The position numbers and the translations under genes were made by a program. DNA of 64,000 nt from an uncultured Clostridia bacterium. GTDB lineage: Bacteria > Bacillota > Clostridia > Christensenellales > UBA1242. The stretch is from the NCBI GenBank assembly GCA_947584415.1, contig CANPWN010000003.1:34391-98390 (forward strand), given 5' to 3'. This document shows positions 42,755 through 50,729 of the stretch, one piece after another (position 1 is the stretch's first letter; every line of letters begins with the position of its first letter). The notes beneath the pieces are model-generated. The model searched no databases, was not told the origin of the DNA, and saw nothing but the letters and a program-made list of their open reading frames with translations.

Positions 42755-42835
42755 GTTTTCTCCTCTAGTCAAGTGTTGCCAATTTGTTTGACTTTTACTC
42801 ATATTTTGAGTTAAAATTTATTTAAGAGGTGAAAG

Positions 42836-43276
42836 ATGAAAGTCGTTTTGTTAAGTGATGTTCGTGGCTGCGGAAAGAAAGGCGAAATCAAAGAGGTCAG
42901 CGGCGGATACGCACAAAATTATTTGATAAAAAACGGACTTGCACGAATTGCAGACAACTCTGCCTTGTCAGCGCAAGCGCAAAAAAATTCTTCCGAAGCG
43001 TTCCATAAGGCAGAAGCACTCAAAGATGCCAAGTTGTTAAAAGAAAAACTTGCAAATGTGTCCCTATCTCTTCAAATAAAATGCGGCGAAAACGGAAAGA
43101 GTTATGGTGCAATCACAAGCAAAGAAATTGCAGACGCGCTGTCGCAAAAGGGATATGAAATAGACAAGAAAAAAATTGCAAGCGGCACAATCAAAAATGC
43201 AGGAATTTACAAAGTTGAAATCAAACTTCATCCAGAAGTTGTCGCCACAATAAAGGTTGTGGTTGAAGCCGTTTAA
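42836..43276 (+). CDS. rplI: 50S ribosomal protein L9
   Basis: A 146-residue elongated protein of the large subunit. The N-terminal domain [20 protein letters not shown] then [14 protein letters not shown] is diagnostic, and is followed by the long helix ([20 protein letters not shown]) and the C-terminal domain ([16 protein letters not shown]). AGAGGTGAAAG precedes the ATG. In Bacillota rplI is often followed by dnaB; here a 44-codon gene follows instead. Confidence 0.97.
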   Translation: MKVVLLSDVRGCGKKGEIKEVSGGYAQNYLIKNGLARIADNSALSAQAQKNSSEAFHKAEALKDAKLLKEKLANVSLSLQIKCGENGKSYGAITSKEIADALSQKGYEIDKKKIASGTIKNAGIYKVEIKLHPEVVATIKVVVEAV

Positions 43277-43287
43277 AAGGAGTTAGC

Positions 43288-43422
43288 ATGAGCAATATCA
43301 AGCAATATTTGGAAAAAGTTGCGCTATATGACCGCGACCAAATAAGAAATGACGAAGAGGACAGACGCGTTTTGGAAAGAATAACAAAACACGCGCAAGA
43401 GGCCAAAGCCGAAAACATTTAA
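43288..43422 (+). CDS. 44-residue protein after rplI
   Basis: MSNIKQYLEKVALYDRDQIR then a highly charged helix (NDEEDRRVLERITKHAQEAK) and AENI. AAAAGGAGTTAGC precedes the ATG, 11 nt after the rplI stop, and a terminator follows at once, so it is co-transcribed with rplI. It looks like a single amphipathic helix. The function is not known. Confidence 0.6.
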   Translation: MSNIKQYLEKVALYDRDQIRNDEEDRRVLERITKHAQEAKAENI

Positions 43423-43423
43423 A

Positions 43424-43451
43424 AACGAGTGCGTTTGCACTCGTTTTTTTT
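43424..43451. terminator. Terminator of rplI operon, usable from both sides
   Basis: AACGAGTGCGTTTGCACTCGTT hairpin arms (about 9 bp) followed by TTTTTTT on the plus strand and TTTTTAAA on the minus strand, where it lies about 60 nt past the prfA stop. Confidence 0.85.
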
Positions 43452-43507
43452 ATTTTTATTCTTTTTACATTTTTGCTTTATTATGTTGCTTGCTTATATC
43501 TGCTTAT

Positions 43508-44596
43508 TTAATTTGCTCCGTTTTCAAGTTTTTCTGTTCTGTCTTTTAAAATTAGGGCGTCAATGAAAACATCAATTCCACCATTTAACACCCCTTCCAA
43601 ATCATAAGAGGAAACATTGACGCGGTGGTCGGTCACACGCCCTTGCGGATAATTGTAAGTTCGCACTCTCTCACTTCTATCCCCCGTGCCAACCTGTGAG
43701 CGGCGATTATCTTTCATTTCTTTTTCTTTTTCGCCTTGATAGAGTTCATACAGTTTACTTTGCAAAATTCTCATTGCTTTTTCGCGGTTTTTAATTTGGC
43801 TGCGCTCATCTTGACAGGTGACAACAATACCTGTTGGGATATGCGTCAAACGGATGGCGCTGTCCGTTTTGTTGATGTGTTGCCCGCCAGCACCTGAAGC
43901 TCTGTATGTATCCACCCTCAGGTCGCTGTCCAAAATTTCAAAGTCAACATCCTCAACTTCTGGAAGCACCGCAACTGTGGCTGTTGAAGTGTGAATTCTG
44001 CCCTGCGACTCTGTTTCTGGCACACGCTGAACCCTGTGCACACCCGCTTCAAATTTGAGTCTTGCATACGCGCCTTTGCCTTTGACAAAAAATGTCGCCT
44101 CTTTAACTCCGCCAAGTTCTGTTTCATTTAAATCCGAAATTTCAATCTTCCAACGGTGCGCGTCTGCATAATGCTGATACATGCGCAAAAGTTCTGCTCC
44201 AAAAAGCGCCGACTCCTCTCCGCCAGCCGCTGCACGAATTTCCATAATGATGTTTGCGTCATCATTTTCATCCTTTGGCAAGAGCAAAATTTTTATCTCT
44301 TCGCACAAACTTTCAATCTGCTTGCCAAGTGAAAGGCACTCTTCTTCAAACATGGCTTTAAGTTCAGTGTCCTTTTCGTTGTCGCGCTCTTTTTGGCAAC
44401 TCTCTTTGTCTTTCATTGCCTTTTCAAGTTTTTTTGACGCCTCAACAATGTCCTGCAAGGATGCATGCTCCTTTGCAAGCGCCCTCCAAGTTTTGTTGTC
44501 TGCAATAACAGAAGGAGAAGCAATTTGCTCAGACAATTCGTCGCTCCTATGCCTAATTTTTAAAGTTTTTTCAAGTAAATCTTCTGCGCTTGTCAT
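43508..44596 (-). CDS. prfA: Peptide chain release factor 1
   Basis: A 362-residue factor releasing peptides at UAA and UAG. VHRVQRVPETESQGRIHTST carries the P-x-T codon-reading tripeptide, and RASGAGGQHINKTDSAIRLT carries the GGQ that triggers hydrolysis. The DHRVNVSSYDLEGVLNGGID end is typical. It overlaps the upstream DUF1385-PrmC gene by 4 nt; PrmC methylates the Gln of this GGQ, so substrate and enzyme are coupled. Confidence 0.97.
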   Translation of the reverse strand: MTSAEDLLEKTLKIRHRSDELSEQIASPSVIADNKTWRALAKEHASLQDIVEASKKLEKAMKDKESCQKERDNEKDTELKAMFEEECLSLGKQIESLCEEIKILLLPKDENDDANIIMEIRAAAGGEESALFGAELLRMYQHYADAHRWKIEISDLNETELGGVKEATFFVKGKGAYARLKFEAGVHRVQRVPETESQGRIHTSTATVAVLPEVEDVDFEILDSDLRVDTYRASGAGGQHINKTDSAIRLTHIPTGIVVTCQDERSQIKNREKAMRILQSKLYELYQGEKEKEMKDNRRSQVGTGDRSERVRTYNYPQGRVTDHRVNVSSYDLEGVLNGGIDVFIDALILKDRTEKLENGAN

Positions 44597-46287
44597 ATTT
44601 CCGCCTTTACAACCCTTATTATTTTGGAATAATCTTTTTTAAATTTGATGTTTTTAAACCCGTTATCTTTCAAAATCTGCTCAACATCTTTGAACTGCCC
44701 CTGCCCTATCTCCAAAAATAATTTTCCGTTTTTTTTGAGATATTTTGGACTTTCAAAAGCAATTTTTCTGTAAAAATCAAGCCCGTCCTCGCCGCCATCC
44801 AAACTCAGTCTTGGATCAAAATTTTTGACCTCGCCGTCCAGTCCTTCAAGGTCAAGCGAACGAATATATGGTGGATTTGAGACAATTATATCAAACTTTT
44901 TGTGATTTTTCAACTTATTGAAAAGGTCGCTTTCAACAAACTCCACTTTGGCATCATTTTTTTCAGCATTTGTTTTCGCAACTTGCAATGCCGCTTTTGA
45001 CACATCTAACGCCGTCACCTTCGCTGATGAAAATTTTGCAAGACTGACCGCTATTGCACCACTTCCCGTGCCAACATCCAAAACTTCCGGCTTGCCATTT
45101 CCAATTTCGCCAAGCACTTCTTCGACCAAAATTTCTGTTTCCATGCGCGGCGACAAAACTTTTTTGTTGACATCAAATCTAAGCCCATAAAATTCAACAA
45201 AGCCAAAGATTGCACTTAGTGGTTTGCCAGCCGCTCGCTGCTCGGTCGCTTTGATGATTTCGCGGTATTTCTTCTGGTCAAAACTGCGGACAAGTTTTGC
45301 CTCCGCCCTGTTCATGTTAAGAACGGTTGCAATTATCCACTCCACATCTGATTTTTCATATTTCCCCGCCTTTTCAAGTGTTGTCTGCATTTCGGCAAGC
45401 ACGCTTGAAAGCGGAATTTCTTTTTCTTTCACTTCTTCTCCATTTCCAAGTTCTGCCTCATGAAGTGCAACTCGTGCAATCTCATCATGGGTGATGCTTG
45501 GTTTTACGCTCACAAAAAAATCTGTTGCAAGGCTCATAAGCCTGAGCCAATTTTGCTTTTCAAACAAAAAACAAATTTCATAAGCCACCCCGCAACAAAC
45601 AAGAAATATGCCAAGATTGACAAAAAAGTTGACAAAAGGGTTAATTCTTATCCCAACACATGTTATCACAAAAATTGCCAAAATAAAAGTAAAAACAATA
45701 ATATTTAAGATATTAAGAGGTGTGTGATGGTCAAATTTGCCTTTTTGAACACTGCTGCCCTTTCGCACTCTCACCTGATTACAAGCCCCATTGAAACGAA
45801 ACAAATCCTGCATAATGGGGATGAAACGCAAGATAAGAATAGAAAAAAGAAAGAGCGCGACCTTTGTTAGAGCAATCAAAAAGTTCCTTAGCGCGAAATT
45901 CATGCTAAGGCCAATCATCACAAAAGAAAGTTTTGACGGAAGATATCCAAACAAAAAAAGTGACAATAAAAAGCCTAAAATCAAAATTATTGAAATGACA
46001 AGGCTTTCGCGTTTGACATTAAGGCTTTTTGACGCTTTGTCCACCGCGCCGCCTTTGATTGGCTCTGAAATTTTGCACGACTCCCAAAACGCAACAATTA
46101 AAGCAACAATTCCCTGAAAAAAATAGCAAATTCCACGAATAAATGGAATTTTTTGGCACGCTATTTTATTTTTTACTTTTCCAAAGCGAACTCGTTTTGC
46201 GCCGCGCTCATCAATGACAGCCAAAGCACACCTCTTGTTTGTCTGACATCTGACACCTATTGAACACGGAAAGAAAAAAATTTTCAT
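44593..46287 (-). CDS. prmC: DUF1385-PrmC fusion (release-factor glutamine methyltransferase)
   Basis: 564 residues joining two proteins that are separate neighbours in most Bacillota. Residues about 1-260 are a DUF1385 membrane protein: IGVRCQTNKRCALAVIDERG, IPFIRGICYFFQGIVAL, four or more membrane helices and VRKGSSVQKGKFDHHTPLNI. Residues about 290-564 are PrmC/HemK: an N-terminal helical domain, VLSPRMETEILVEEVL, the SAM loop VLDVGTGSGAIAVSLA, and the catalytic IVSNPPYIRS. The methyltransferase would therefore be tethered to the membrane. The start at 46287 has a weak ribosome binding site and lies inside a hairpin. It overlaps prfA by 4 nt. Confidence 0.88.
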   Translation of the reverse strand: MKIFFFPCSIGVRCQTNKRCALAVIDERGAKRVRFGKVKNKIACQKIPFIRGICYFFQGIVALIVAFWESCKISEPIKGGAVDKASKSLNVKRESLVISIILILGFLLSLFLFGYLPSKLSFVMIGLSMNFALRNFLIALTKVALFLFSILILRFIPIMQDLFRFNGACNQVRVRKGSSVQKGKFDHHTPLNILNIIVFTFILAIFVITCVGIRINPFVNFFVNLGIFLVCCGVAYEICFLFEKQNWLRLMSLATDFFVSVKPSITHDEIARVALHEAELGNGEEVKEKEIPLSSVLAEMQTTLEKAGKYEKSDVEWIIATVLNMNRAEAKLVRSFDQKKYREIIKATEQRAAGKPLSAIFGFVEFYGLRFDVNKKVLSPRMETEILVEEVLGEIGNGKPEVLDVGTGSGAIAVSLAKFSSAKVTALDVSKAALQVAKTNAEKNDAKVEFVESDLFNKLKNHKKFDIIVSNPPYIRSLDLEGLDGEVKNFDPRLSLDGGEDGLDFYRKIAFESPKYLKKNGKLFLEIGQGQFKDVEQILKDNGFKNIKFKKDYSKIIRVVKAEI

Positions 46288-46315
46288 ATCTTGTTTTTTG
46301 ACAAAATATGAAAAT
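46280..46315 (-). terminator. AT-rich hairpin covering the DUF1385-PrmC start, terminator-like
   Basis: On the minus strand ATTTTCATATTTTG pairs with CAAGATATGAAAAT (14 bp, one G-U), followed by TTTTTTTC. It lies 12 nt past the stop of the preceding gene and buries the next ATG. It can act as a weak terminator or as a translational switch. Confidence 0.5.
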
Positions 46316-46326
46316 CTTAATCAATT

Positions 46327-47658
46327 TTAAGGGTTGATGTCATCTGGCTTAATCTTGCTGTCGGCTGGCTCTTCTTCGCTTGTGTCAAAATCATCCATTA
46401 AAAGATATTCATCTTCTTCCATGGCGTCTTCTGGCAACATCTCAACTGTGGCGGACTTAGTTATCCCAACACTTGCAAGCAATTCCTCTTGCTCGGAAGA
46501 AAGTTCACCAGCATTTAATCTTCGTTTCACCGCTGCCACCCAAGGTTTGTAGTCCCAACCATTTACCTCTCTTCTCTTGCCGGCAACACTGAACTCTGGG
46601 TCTTCATCCATTTTTGCTTTCAACCTTTCAACACCCTCTTCAAGTGGCACTTTGACTGTAAACGAAAATCCGCGCTTTGCAAGTTCCTCATACTGCTCTG
46701 GCGGAAGTGTGCCTTTTCGGTATTGCGCCCTCTTAACAAGAAGATAGTAGCAAAGGTCAAAGCCATTAACCACCAAATTCTTGTTTCCGCTTGAACTTTT
46801 CTGTTTTGCAATTTCGTCAATAGTAAGTTCTGGGTTTGCGGCAAGTTGCTCGTCAATTAACTTTAAAGCATGCTTAAAATTGAGATTAACCCTGAAAGTC
46901 AAGCCTAAACTTGTCAATTTTTCAACTTCTGTTGGTGAAAGTTTGTGCCGCTTAAATTTTTCTCTTTGATTGCTCAGCCACACACCAGCATTCCAGTTCT
47001 TTATCATGTGATATTTGGCCTTAAGTTTTCCATCAACCCACACTCTCTTTGCAACGGCAATTTCATCACAACTGAGTCCTGTCGCCTGCATTTCTTCTTT
47101 CAAAAGGTCAATTGCTTTGTCAAAATCAATGATTGGTCTGCCCTGACGAACCGGGTTTTCAACATCAAAACCCAAACTCTTCAATTCAGCAGCCTGCTTA
47201 GATGATATTTTGCCCTTTTTGAAATCTTTGCGCGCCTGGTGATACCAATCAGGTATGTCGACCGTGCCAATATGATAGTGGAAATTTTTTGTTTCACCGC
47301 CCTGCGTTAATTCTTTGTTGTAAAAAAGCATCTGCCTGCTTGTAAGCCCTGGATGAAGTTGAAATTCAACTCTTAACAAGTCTATGATGTCATCTGTTTT
47401 TGGATTTTTTCTTCTGACAACACCAATTTGATTGAGCATTTCTTTCTTTTTTGGGTCAAAATCTCTTTCGCCGAGTTTAAGATAATAGAAAGCAAGAAAT
47501 TCCGTGGCATCAAAACTTGAAAACATGTAATGTTCGTCACTCATGACCTTTTCAGGCGTGAAAATTTCTTCAAGCGGAATCTTGTCCAATTTCATGGTGT
47601 AGTATATTAAATAGTAGTTTTTGTAAAACTCAAAATCTTGTTCACTCATTTCTTCCAT
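46327..47658 (-). CDS. Tandem helicase-associated-like repeat protein, second
   Basis: 443 residues, soluble. It contains several ~70-residue units, each with an entry helix (HPGLTSRQM, NPELTIDEIAKQKS), a Trp-centred segment (KNWNAGVWLSNQREKFKRHK) and an exit L-S-x2-E-x3-L-x2-L-G-F/L. This resembles the helicase-associated (HA) domain seen after some DEAD helicases ('LGxWvxxQRxxyxxGxLxxexxxxLexlGF'). No helicase motor is present. The tail is acidic (EEPADSKIKPDDINP). It lies 7 nt downstream of its paralogue, with GTGAGGG as the ribosome binding site. HA domains are thought to bind nucleic acid; the role here is unknown. Confidence 0.65.
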   Translation of the reverse strand: MEEMSEQDFEFYKNYYLIYYTMKLDKIPLEEIFTPEKVMSDEHYMFSSFDATEFLAFYYLKLGERDFDPKKKEMLNQIGVVRRKNPKTDDIIDLLRVEFQLHPGLTSRQMLFYNKELTQGGETKNFHYHIGTVDIPDWYHQARKDFKKGKISSKQAAELKSLGFDVENPVRQGRPIIDFDKAIDLLKEEMQATGLSCDEIAVAKRVWVDGKLKAKYHMIKNWNAGVWLSNQREKFKRHKLSPTEVEKLTSLGLTFRVNLNFKHALKLIDEQLAANPELTIDEIAKQKSSSGNKNLVVNGFDLCYYLLVKRAQYRKGTLPPEQYEELAKRGFSFTVKVPLEEGVERLKAKMDEDPEFSVAGKRREVNGWDYKPWVAAVKRRLNAGELSSEQEELLASVGITKSATVEMLPEDAMEEDEYLLMDDFDTSEEEPADSKIKPDDINP

Positions 47659-47665
47659 ATTTCCC

Positions 47666-49261
47666 TCACTTATCTATTTTTATATCAGATTTATAAAAAG
47701 GTTTTGCTGTTTCTGGCACAGCAGGACCTTCCCATGTCTCTCGTTTGTATGGCGACTTTTGACTCTCTTCAATCTTTGGTGGTGGCTCTTCTTTTTTAGG
47801 GTTTTTATGAGGTTTTATTGCAAAAATGCCAATGCTGTTTAAAAGGACCTCTTCGCTGATTGAACATCCACCTTGCGTCAGATATGCTTGCATTGTGCCA
47901 ATCCAATTTGAAACATTCCAATCACCAATCATGTAATCAATTCTCTCACCATTTGCATCATATCTTGCCCGCATATCGTCAATTGTAAGTTCAGGATGGG
48001 CAAAAAATTCTTCATGAATTTGTTTGACTCTCAGCTCCGTAGTTATGTTAACGCCCGCATATCTGTTTATGTTCAGGGTTTTAAAAATGTCAGATATTTC
48101 TTCCTGCGACATCCTTCTGTGTGCCGGTTTTTTGCTGCGCCTCTTTGAACTTTGGAAAAATCCAATAGTTTTTAAAAGTTCAACATCCTTTTCGGTGAGT
48201 TTGCCTTCTCTGTATCTGACCTGAACATTTCTTATCCAACTTGACGCGTTCCAATCTTTAATAAAATAAGGTGGTTTTTTCACTTGATAAGTGCAAAAAT
48301 CTTTGAAAACAACACCCTTTTCTTGCATTTCCTGTCTTATCCTTTGCACGCCCTCTTCAATCGGAACGCCCTTTCTGCCCGACTTTCTATACAGCGCTTT
48401 TTCTTCCTCTGTTGACTTTTTTCGCGGCATATTAAGGGTTATACCCACTGACGCCAAAAGTTCGATTTCCTCTTGCGAATATGCGCCTTGTTTAAGAAGT
48501 GTTTTTGCATATACAATCCAATTTGACACATTCCAGCCATCAATATATTTGCATAGCGGCACTCTTTTGTCATATTTGTAAACGGATGCTTTTAGCAAGG
48601 AATAAATTGTTTTGTCCGGATGCTCGCTTAAATATTTCTTTATCTTCTGAACAGCCATCTCCACAGTGTGATATTCCATAACTTTGAAATCAAAACCCAT
48701 CTCTTCAAGTTGCGTTTTAATTTCTGGCTCTAACTGTCCTTCCTCAAATCGCTTTTTCATGTAAATAAGAAAATTCGTCGCGTTCCAACCGTCAATTTTG
48801 TAATAGTGATATTCCCCGTTGACACGATGCTTTATTTGAATGTCTTGAATTGTCAGGCCTGGGTGAGTTTCAAGTTCATGTCTTATCATATCCACACATT
48901 GTTGTGAGCGCAATATTCTTCCGCTGTTCGCCTGTGATTGTCGCTGCTCTGGATTTGAAATTGTTTCAACGCTTTTTCTTTCAACTTCCTCTTTGTTTGC
49001 CATTTTGACAACACTTTTCACCTTGTCAAGTCCAATTTCACAAAACGCCTTTGCTTGCGAAGACGAAAGTTCGCCTTTAATTAACCTTTTGAGTGCCACT
49101 TTTTGCCAAGCAGCGACATCAAAACTTGCTATGCTCCCTCTTTTAATAATATCTTCCACTTTCAACTCTGGGTGCAACAAAAGTTCAATCTTAACAAGTT
49201 CAATGGCAGCAAAAAAACTCGTTTCAAATTCCTCTAAGTTGCTTTTTTGCCTTTTTGCCAC
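47666..49261 (-). CDS. Tandem helicase-associated-like repeat protein, first
   Basis: 531 residues with about five HA-like units. Diagnostic cores are DGWNATNFLIYMKKRFEEGQ, DGWNVSNWIVYAKTLLKQG, KDWNASSWIRNVQVRYREGK and GDWNVSNWIGTMQAYLTQG, each ending in '...LLxSIGI/F'. Each unit is introduced by 'HPxLTIxDI', which is not part of the classic HA domain. Linkers are basic (SSKRRSKKPAHRRM) and the C-terminus is Lys/Pro/Glu-rich. It starts with GTG at 49261 after AGAGGTGA. It follows rpmE after a terminator. Paralogous to the next gene. The family match is by eye. Confidence 0.65.
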   Translation of the reverse strand: MAKRQKSNLEEFETSFFAAIELVKIELLLHPELKVEDIIKRGSIASFDVAAWQKVALKRLIKGELSSSQAKAFCEIGLDKVKSVVKMANKEEVERKSVETISNPEQRQSQANSGRILRSQQCVDMIRHELETHPGLTIQDIQIKHRVNGEYHYYKIDGWNATNFLIYMKKRFEEGQLEPEIKTQLEEMGFDFKVMEYHTVEMAVQKIKKYLSEHPDKTIYSLLKASVYKYDKRVPLCKYIDGWNVSNWIVYAKTLLKQGAYSQEEIELLASVGITLNMPRKKSTEEEKALYRKSGRKGVPIEEGVQRIRQEMQEKGVVFKDFCTYQVKKPPYFIKDWNASSWIRNVQVRYREGKLTEKDVELLKTIGFFQSSKRRSKKPAHRRMSQEEISDIFKTLNINRYAGVNITTELRVKQIHEEFFAHPELTIDDMRARYDANGERIDYMIGDWNVSNWIGTMQAYLTQGGCSISEEVLLNSIGIFAIKPHKNPKKEEPPPKIEESQKSPYKRETWEGPAVPETAKPFYKSDIKIDK

Positions 49262-49316
49262 GAACTCACCTCTTTTAAAGCAATTTTACACCCAAAAAGG
49301 CCTTTTGTCAACAACA

Positions 49317-49341
49317 AAAAAAGCCACAACTGGGCTTTTTT
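49317..49341 (-). terminator. Terminator after rpmE
   Basis: AAAAGCC/GGGCTTTTTT hairpin around ACAACT, past the rpmE stop. It separates the ribosomal protein operon from the HA-repeat genes. Confidence 0.75.
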
Positions 49342-49546
49342 ATTCAAGATTGTATTTTTTCTTAAACTTGTCAACAGTTCCGCTGGCGTCAACAATTTTC
49401 TTCTTTCCTGTGAAGAACGGATGACACTTGTTGCAAATGTCAACATTGAGTGTGTCACCTTTGATTGTTGAACGAGTTTTAAATGTGTTGCCGCAAGCAC
49501 AAACAACTGTAACTTCGTGATAATCTGGATGAATTTTCTCTTTCAT
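49340..49546 (-). CDS. rpmE: 50S ribosomal protein L31
   Basis: A 68-residue zinc-binding L31: [20 protein letters not shown] with C-x-C, then [16 protein letters not shown] with C-x2-C, the four-Cys form. AGGAGG precedes the ATG, 9 nt after the rpsR stop, so it is the last gene of the rpsF-ssb-rpsR-rpmE transcript. Confidence 0.97.
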   Translation of the reverse strand: MKEKIHPDYHEVTVVCACGNTFKTRSTIKGDTLNVDICNKCHPFFTGKKKIVDASGTVDKFKKKYNLE

Positions 49547-49555
49547 AATTCCTCC

Positions 49556-49816
49556 TTAGTCCCCAACAAATGGAAGAAGTGCCACATTTCTAGCACGCTT
49601 GATTGCAAGTGCAAGTTTGCGTTGGTGATGAGAGCAAACCCCTGTTTGTCTCCTTGGCAAAATCTTTCCTTTTTCGGTGATAAATTTTCTAAGTTTTGCA
49701 ACATCTTTGTAATCAATTTCCTTTTCACCAGCAACACAGAAAGCACAAACTTTCTTCTTTGATGGCTTGCGGAATTTTTTTACAGTTTTTGTTTCTTCTG
49801 CTTTAACTTCGCTCAT
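49556..49816 (-). CDS. rpsR: 30S ribosomal protein S18
   Basis: An 86-residue protein of the small-subunit platform. [20 protein letters not shown] and [20 protein letters not shown] are diagnostic. It keeps a Cys set (C-x2-C plus a later Cys-x-x-His) that fits the zinc-binding form. AAAGGAG precedes the ATG. Confidence 0.97.
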   Translation of the reverse strand: MSEVKAEETKTVKKFRKPSKKKVCAFCVAGEKEIDYKDVAKLRKFITEKGKILPRRQTGVCSHHQRKLALAIKRARNVALLPFVGD

Positions 49817-49828
49817 TGTTTTCTCCTT

Positions 49829-50245
49829 TTAAAATGGAAGAGAGTCGTCATCAATAGGCTCAAGCTCTGCAACAGGCTTGCCGTTTGGCTTTTCTTCTCT
49901 TGTTGCAGCAGGAGCATCTCCATCGTCTCTTCTTGCTCCAATAAATTCAACATTGTCTGCAACCACTTCGGTCACATATCTTCTTGAGCCGTCCTGCGCA
50001 TCATATGAGGAAGTTTGAATTCTGCCCTCAACAGCACATTTTGACCCCTTTTTCAAATATTTGTGGCAGTTTTCTGCCTGAGCACGCCAAACAACAATAT
50101 TGATGAAGTCAGCGTCTCTTTCACCTTCGGCATTTTGAAATCTTCTCTGCACTGCAATTGTAAATCTGCAAACTGACACACCGCCATTTGTGGTGCTAAG
50201 TTCTGGGTCGCGAGAAAGGTTTCCTATAAGAACAACTTTATTCAT
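49829..50245 (-). CDS. ssb: Single-stranded DNA-binding protein
   Basis: A 138-residue protein. The OB-fold begins MNKVVLIGNLSRDPELSTTN, and FTIAVQRRFQNAEGERDADF and CHKYLKKGSKCAVEGRIQTS are typical of bacterial SSB. A short linker leads to the acidic tip EPIDDDSLPF that recruits repair and replication proteins. Encoded between S6 and S18, the usual Bacillota position. Confidence 0.96.
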   Translation of the reverse strand: MNKVVLIGNLSRDPELSTTNGGVSVCRFTIAVQRRFQNAEGERDADFINIVVWRAQAENCHKYLKKGSKCAVEGRIQTSSYDAQDGSRRYVTEVVADNVEFIGARRDDGDAPAATREEKPNGKPVAELEPIDDDSLPF

Positions 50246-50268
50246 ATTTTTCTCCTTGTGTTTTTCAA

Positions 50269-50550
50269 TTAAATTCTGACAAATTGATGACGCATAATGC
50301 CTTCAGTGATGTTCATAAGTTTGCTCATTGCATCAACTTCTTGTGCAGGCAGTTCCAACTTCATAAGCACATAGTAGCCTTCGTTTTTGAAGTTGATTTG
50401 ATAAGCGAGTTTTTTGATTCCCCACTTGTCAACGCCTTCCACTTTTCCACCTTTTGCCTCAACATAGCCACGGAACTTTTCAATGAGTTCTTCTTTCTTC
50501 TCGTCACTAAGTTCTGGCGTGATGATATACAAAACTTCGTATTTTGGCAT
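50269..50550 (-). CDS. rpsF: 30S ribosomal protein S6
   Basis: A 93-residue partner of S18. MPKYEVLYIITPELSDEKKE and GIKKLAYQINFKNEGYYVLM are diagnostic. The ATG at 50550 follows AAAAGGAGG; the frame extending to 50652 runs through the leader hairpin and is rejected. Confidence 0.97.
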   Translation of the reverse strand: MPKYEVLYIITPELSDEKKEELIEKFRGYVEAKGGKVEGVDKWGIKKLAYQINFKNEGYYVLMKLELPAQEVDAMSKLMNITEGIMRHQFVRI

Positions 50551-50577
50551 AATTTTTCCTCCTTTTGGACAATTTTG

Positions 50578-50600
50578 GCTCAAATTTTTGAAATTTGAGC
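50578..50600 (-). promoter_or_regulatory. Leader hairpin before rpsF
   Basis: GCTCAAATT...AATTTGAGC, 9-bp arms, between the promoter and the rpsF ribosome binding site. S6:S18 operons often carry a protein-binding leader, but the conserved CCG element is not obvious here. Confidence 0.45.
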
Positions 50601-50623
50601 AAGGATTTTTTATCGACTTAGTG

Positions 50624-50652
50624 AGTATAGCATAAATTTTCAAAAGGTGCAA
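50624..50652 (-). promoter_or_regulatory. Promoter of rpsF-ssb-rpsR-rpmE
   Basis: On the minus strand TTGCAC (50652-50647), 17 bp, TATACT (50629-50624) with TGC before it. Confidence 0.7.
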
Positions 50653-50689
50653 GTAGAATTTTCAGGATTTTAAAAATTTTTAACTTAAA

Positions 50690-50719
50690 AGAAGGCCCAT
50701 GATTTTTCACAGTCCTTCT
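50690..50719 (-). terminator. Probable terminator of the LRR gene
   Basis: AGAAGG...CCTTCT hairpin with an imperfect middle, followed on the minus strand by TTTTAA, past the stop at 50730. Confidence 0.6.
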
Positions 50720-50729
50720 TTCTTAAAAT

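Noticed and set aside
50551-50652. N-terminal extension of S6
   Set aside because: It covers the leader hairpin and promoter; the ATG at 50550 has a perfect AGGAGG and gives the normal S6 start.
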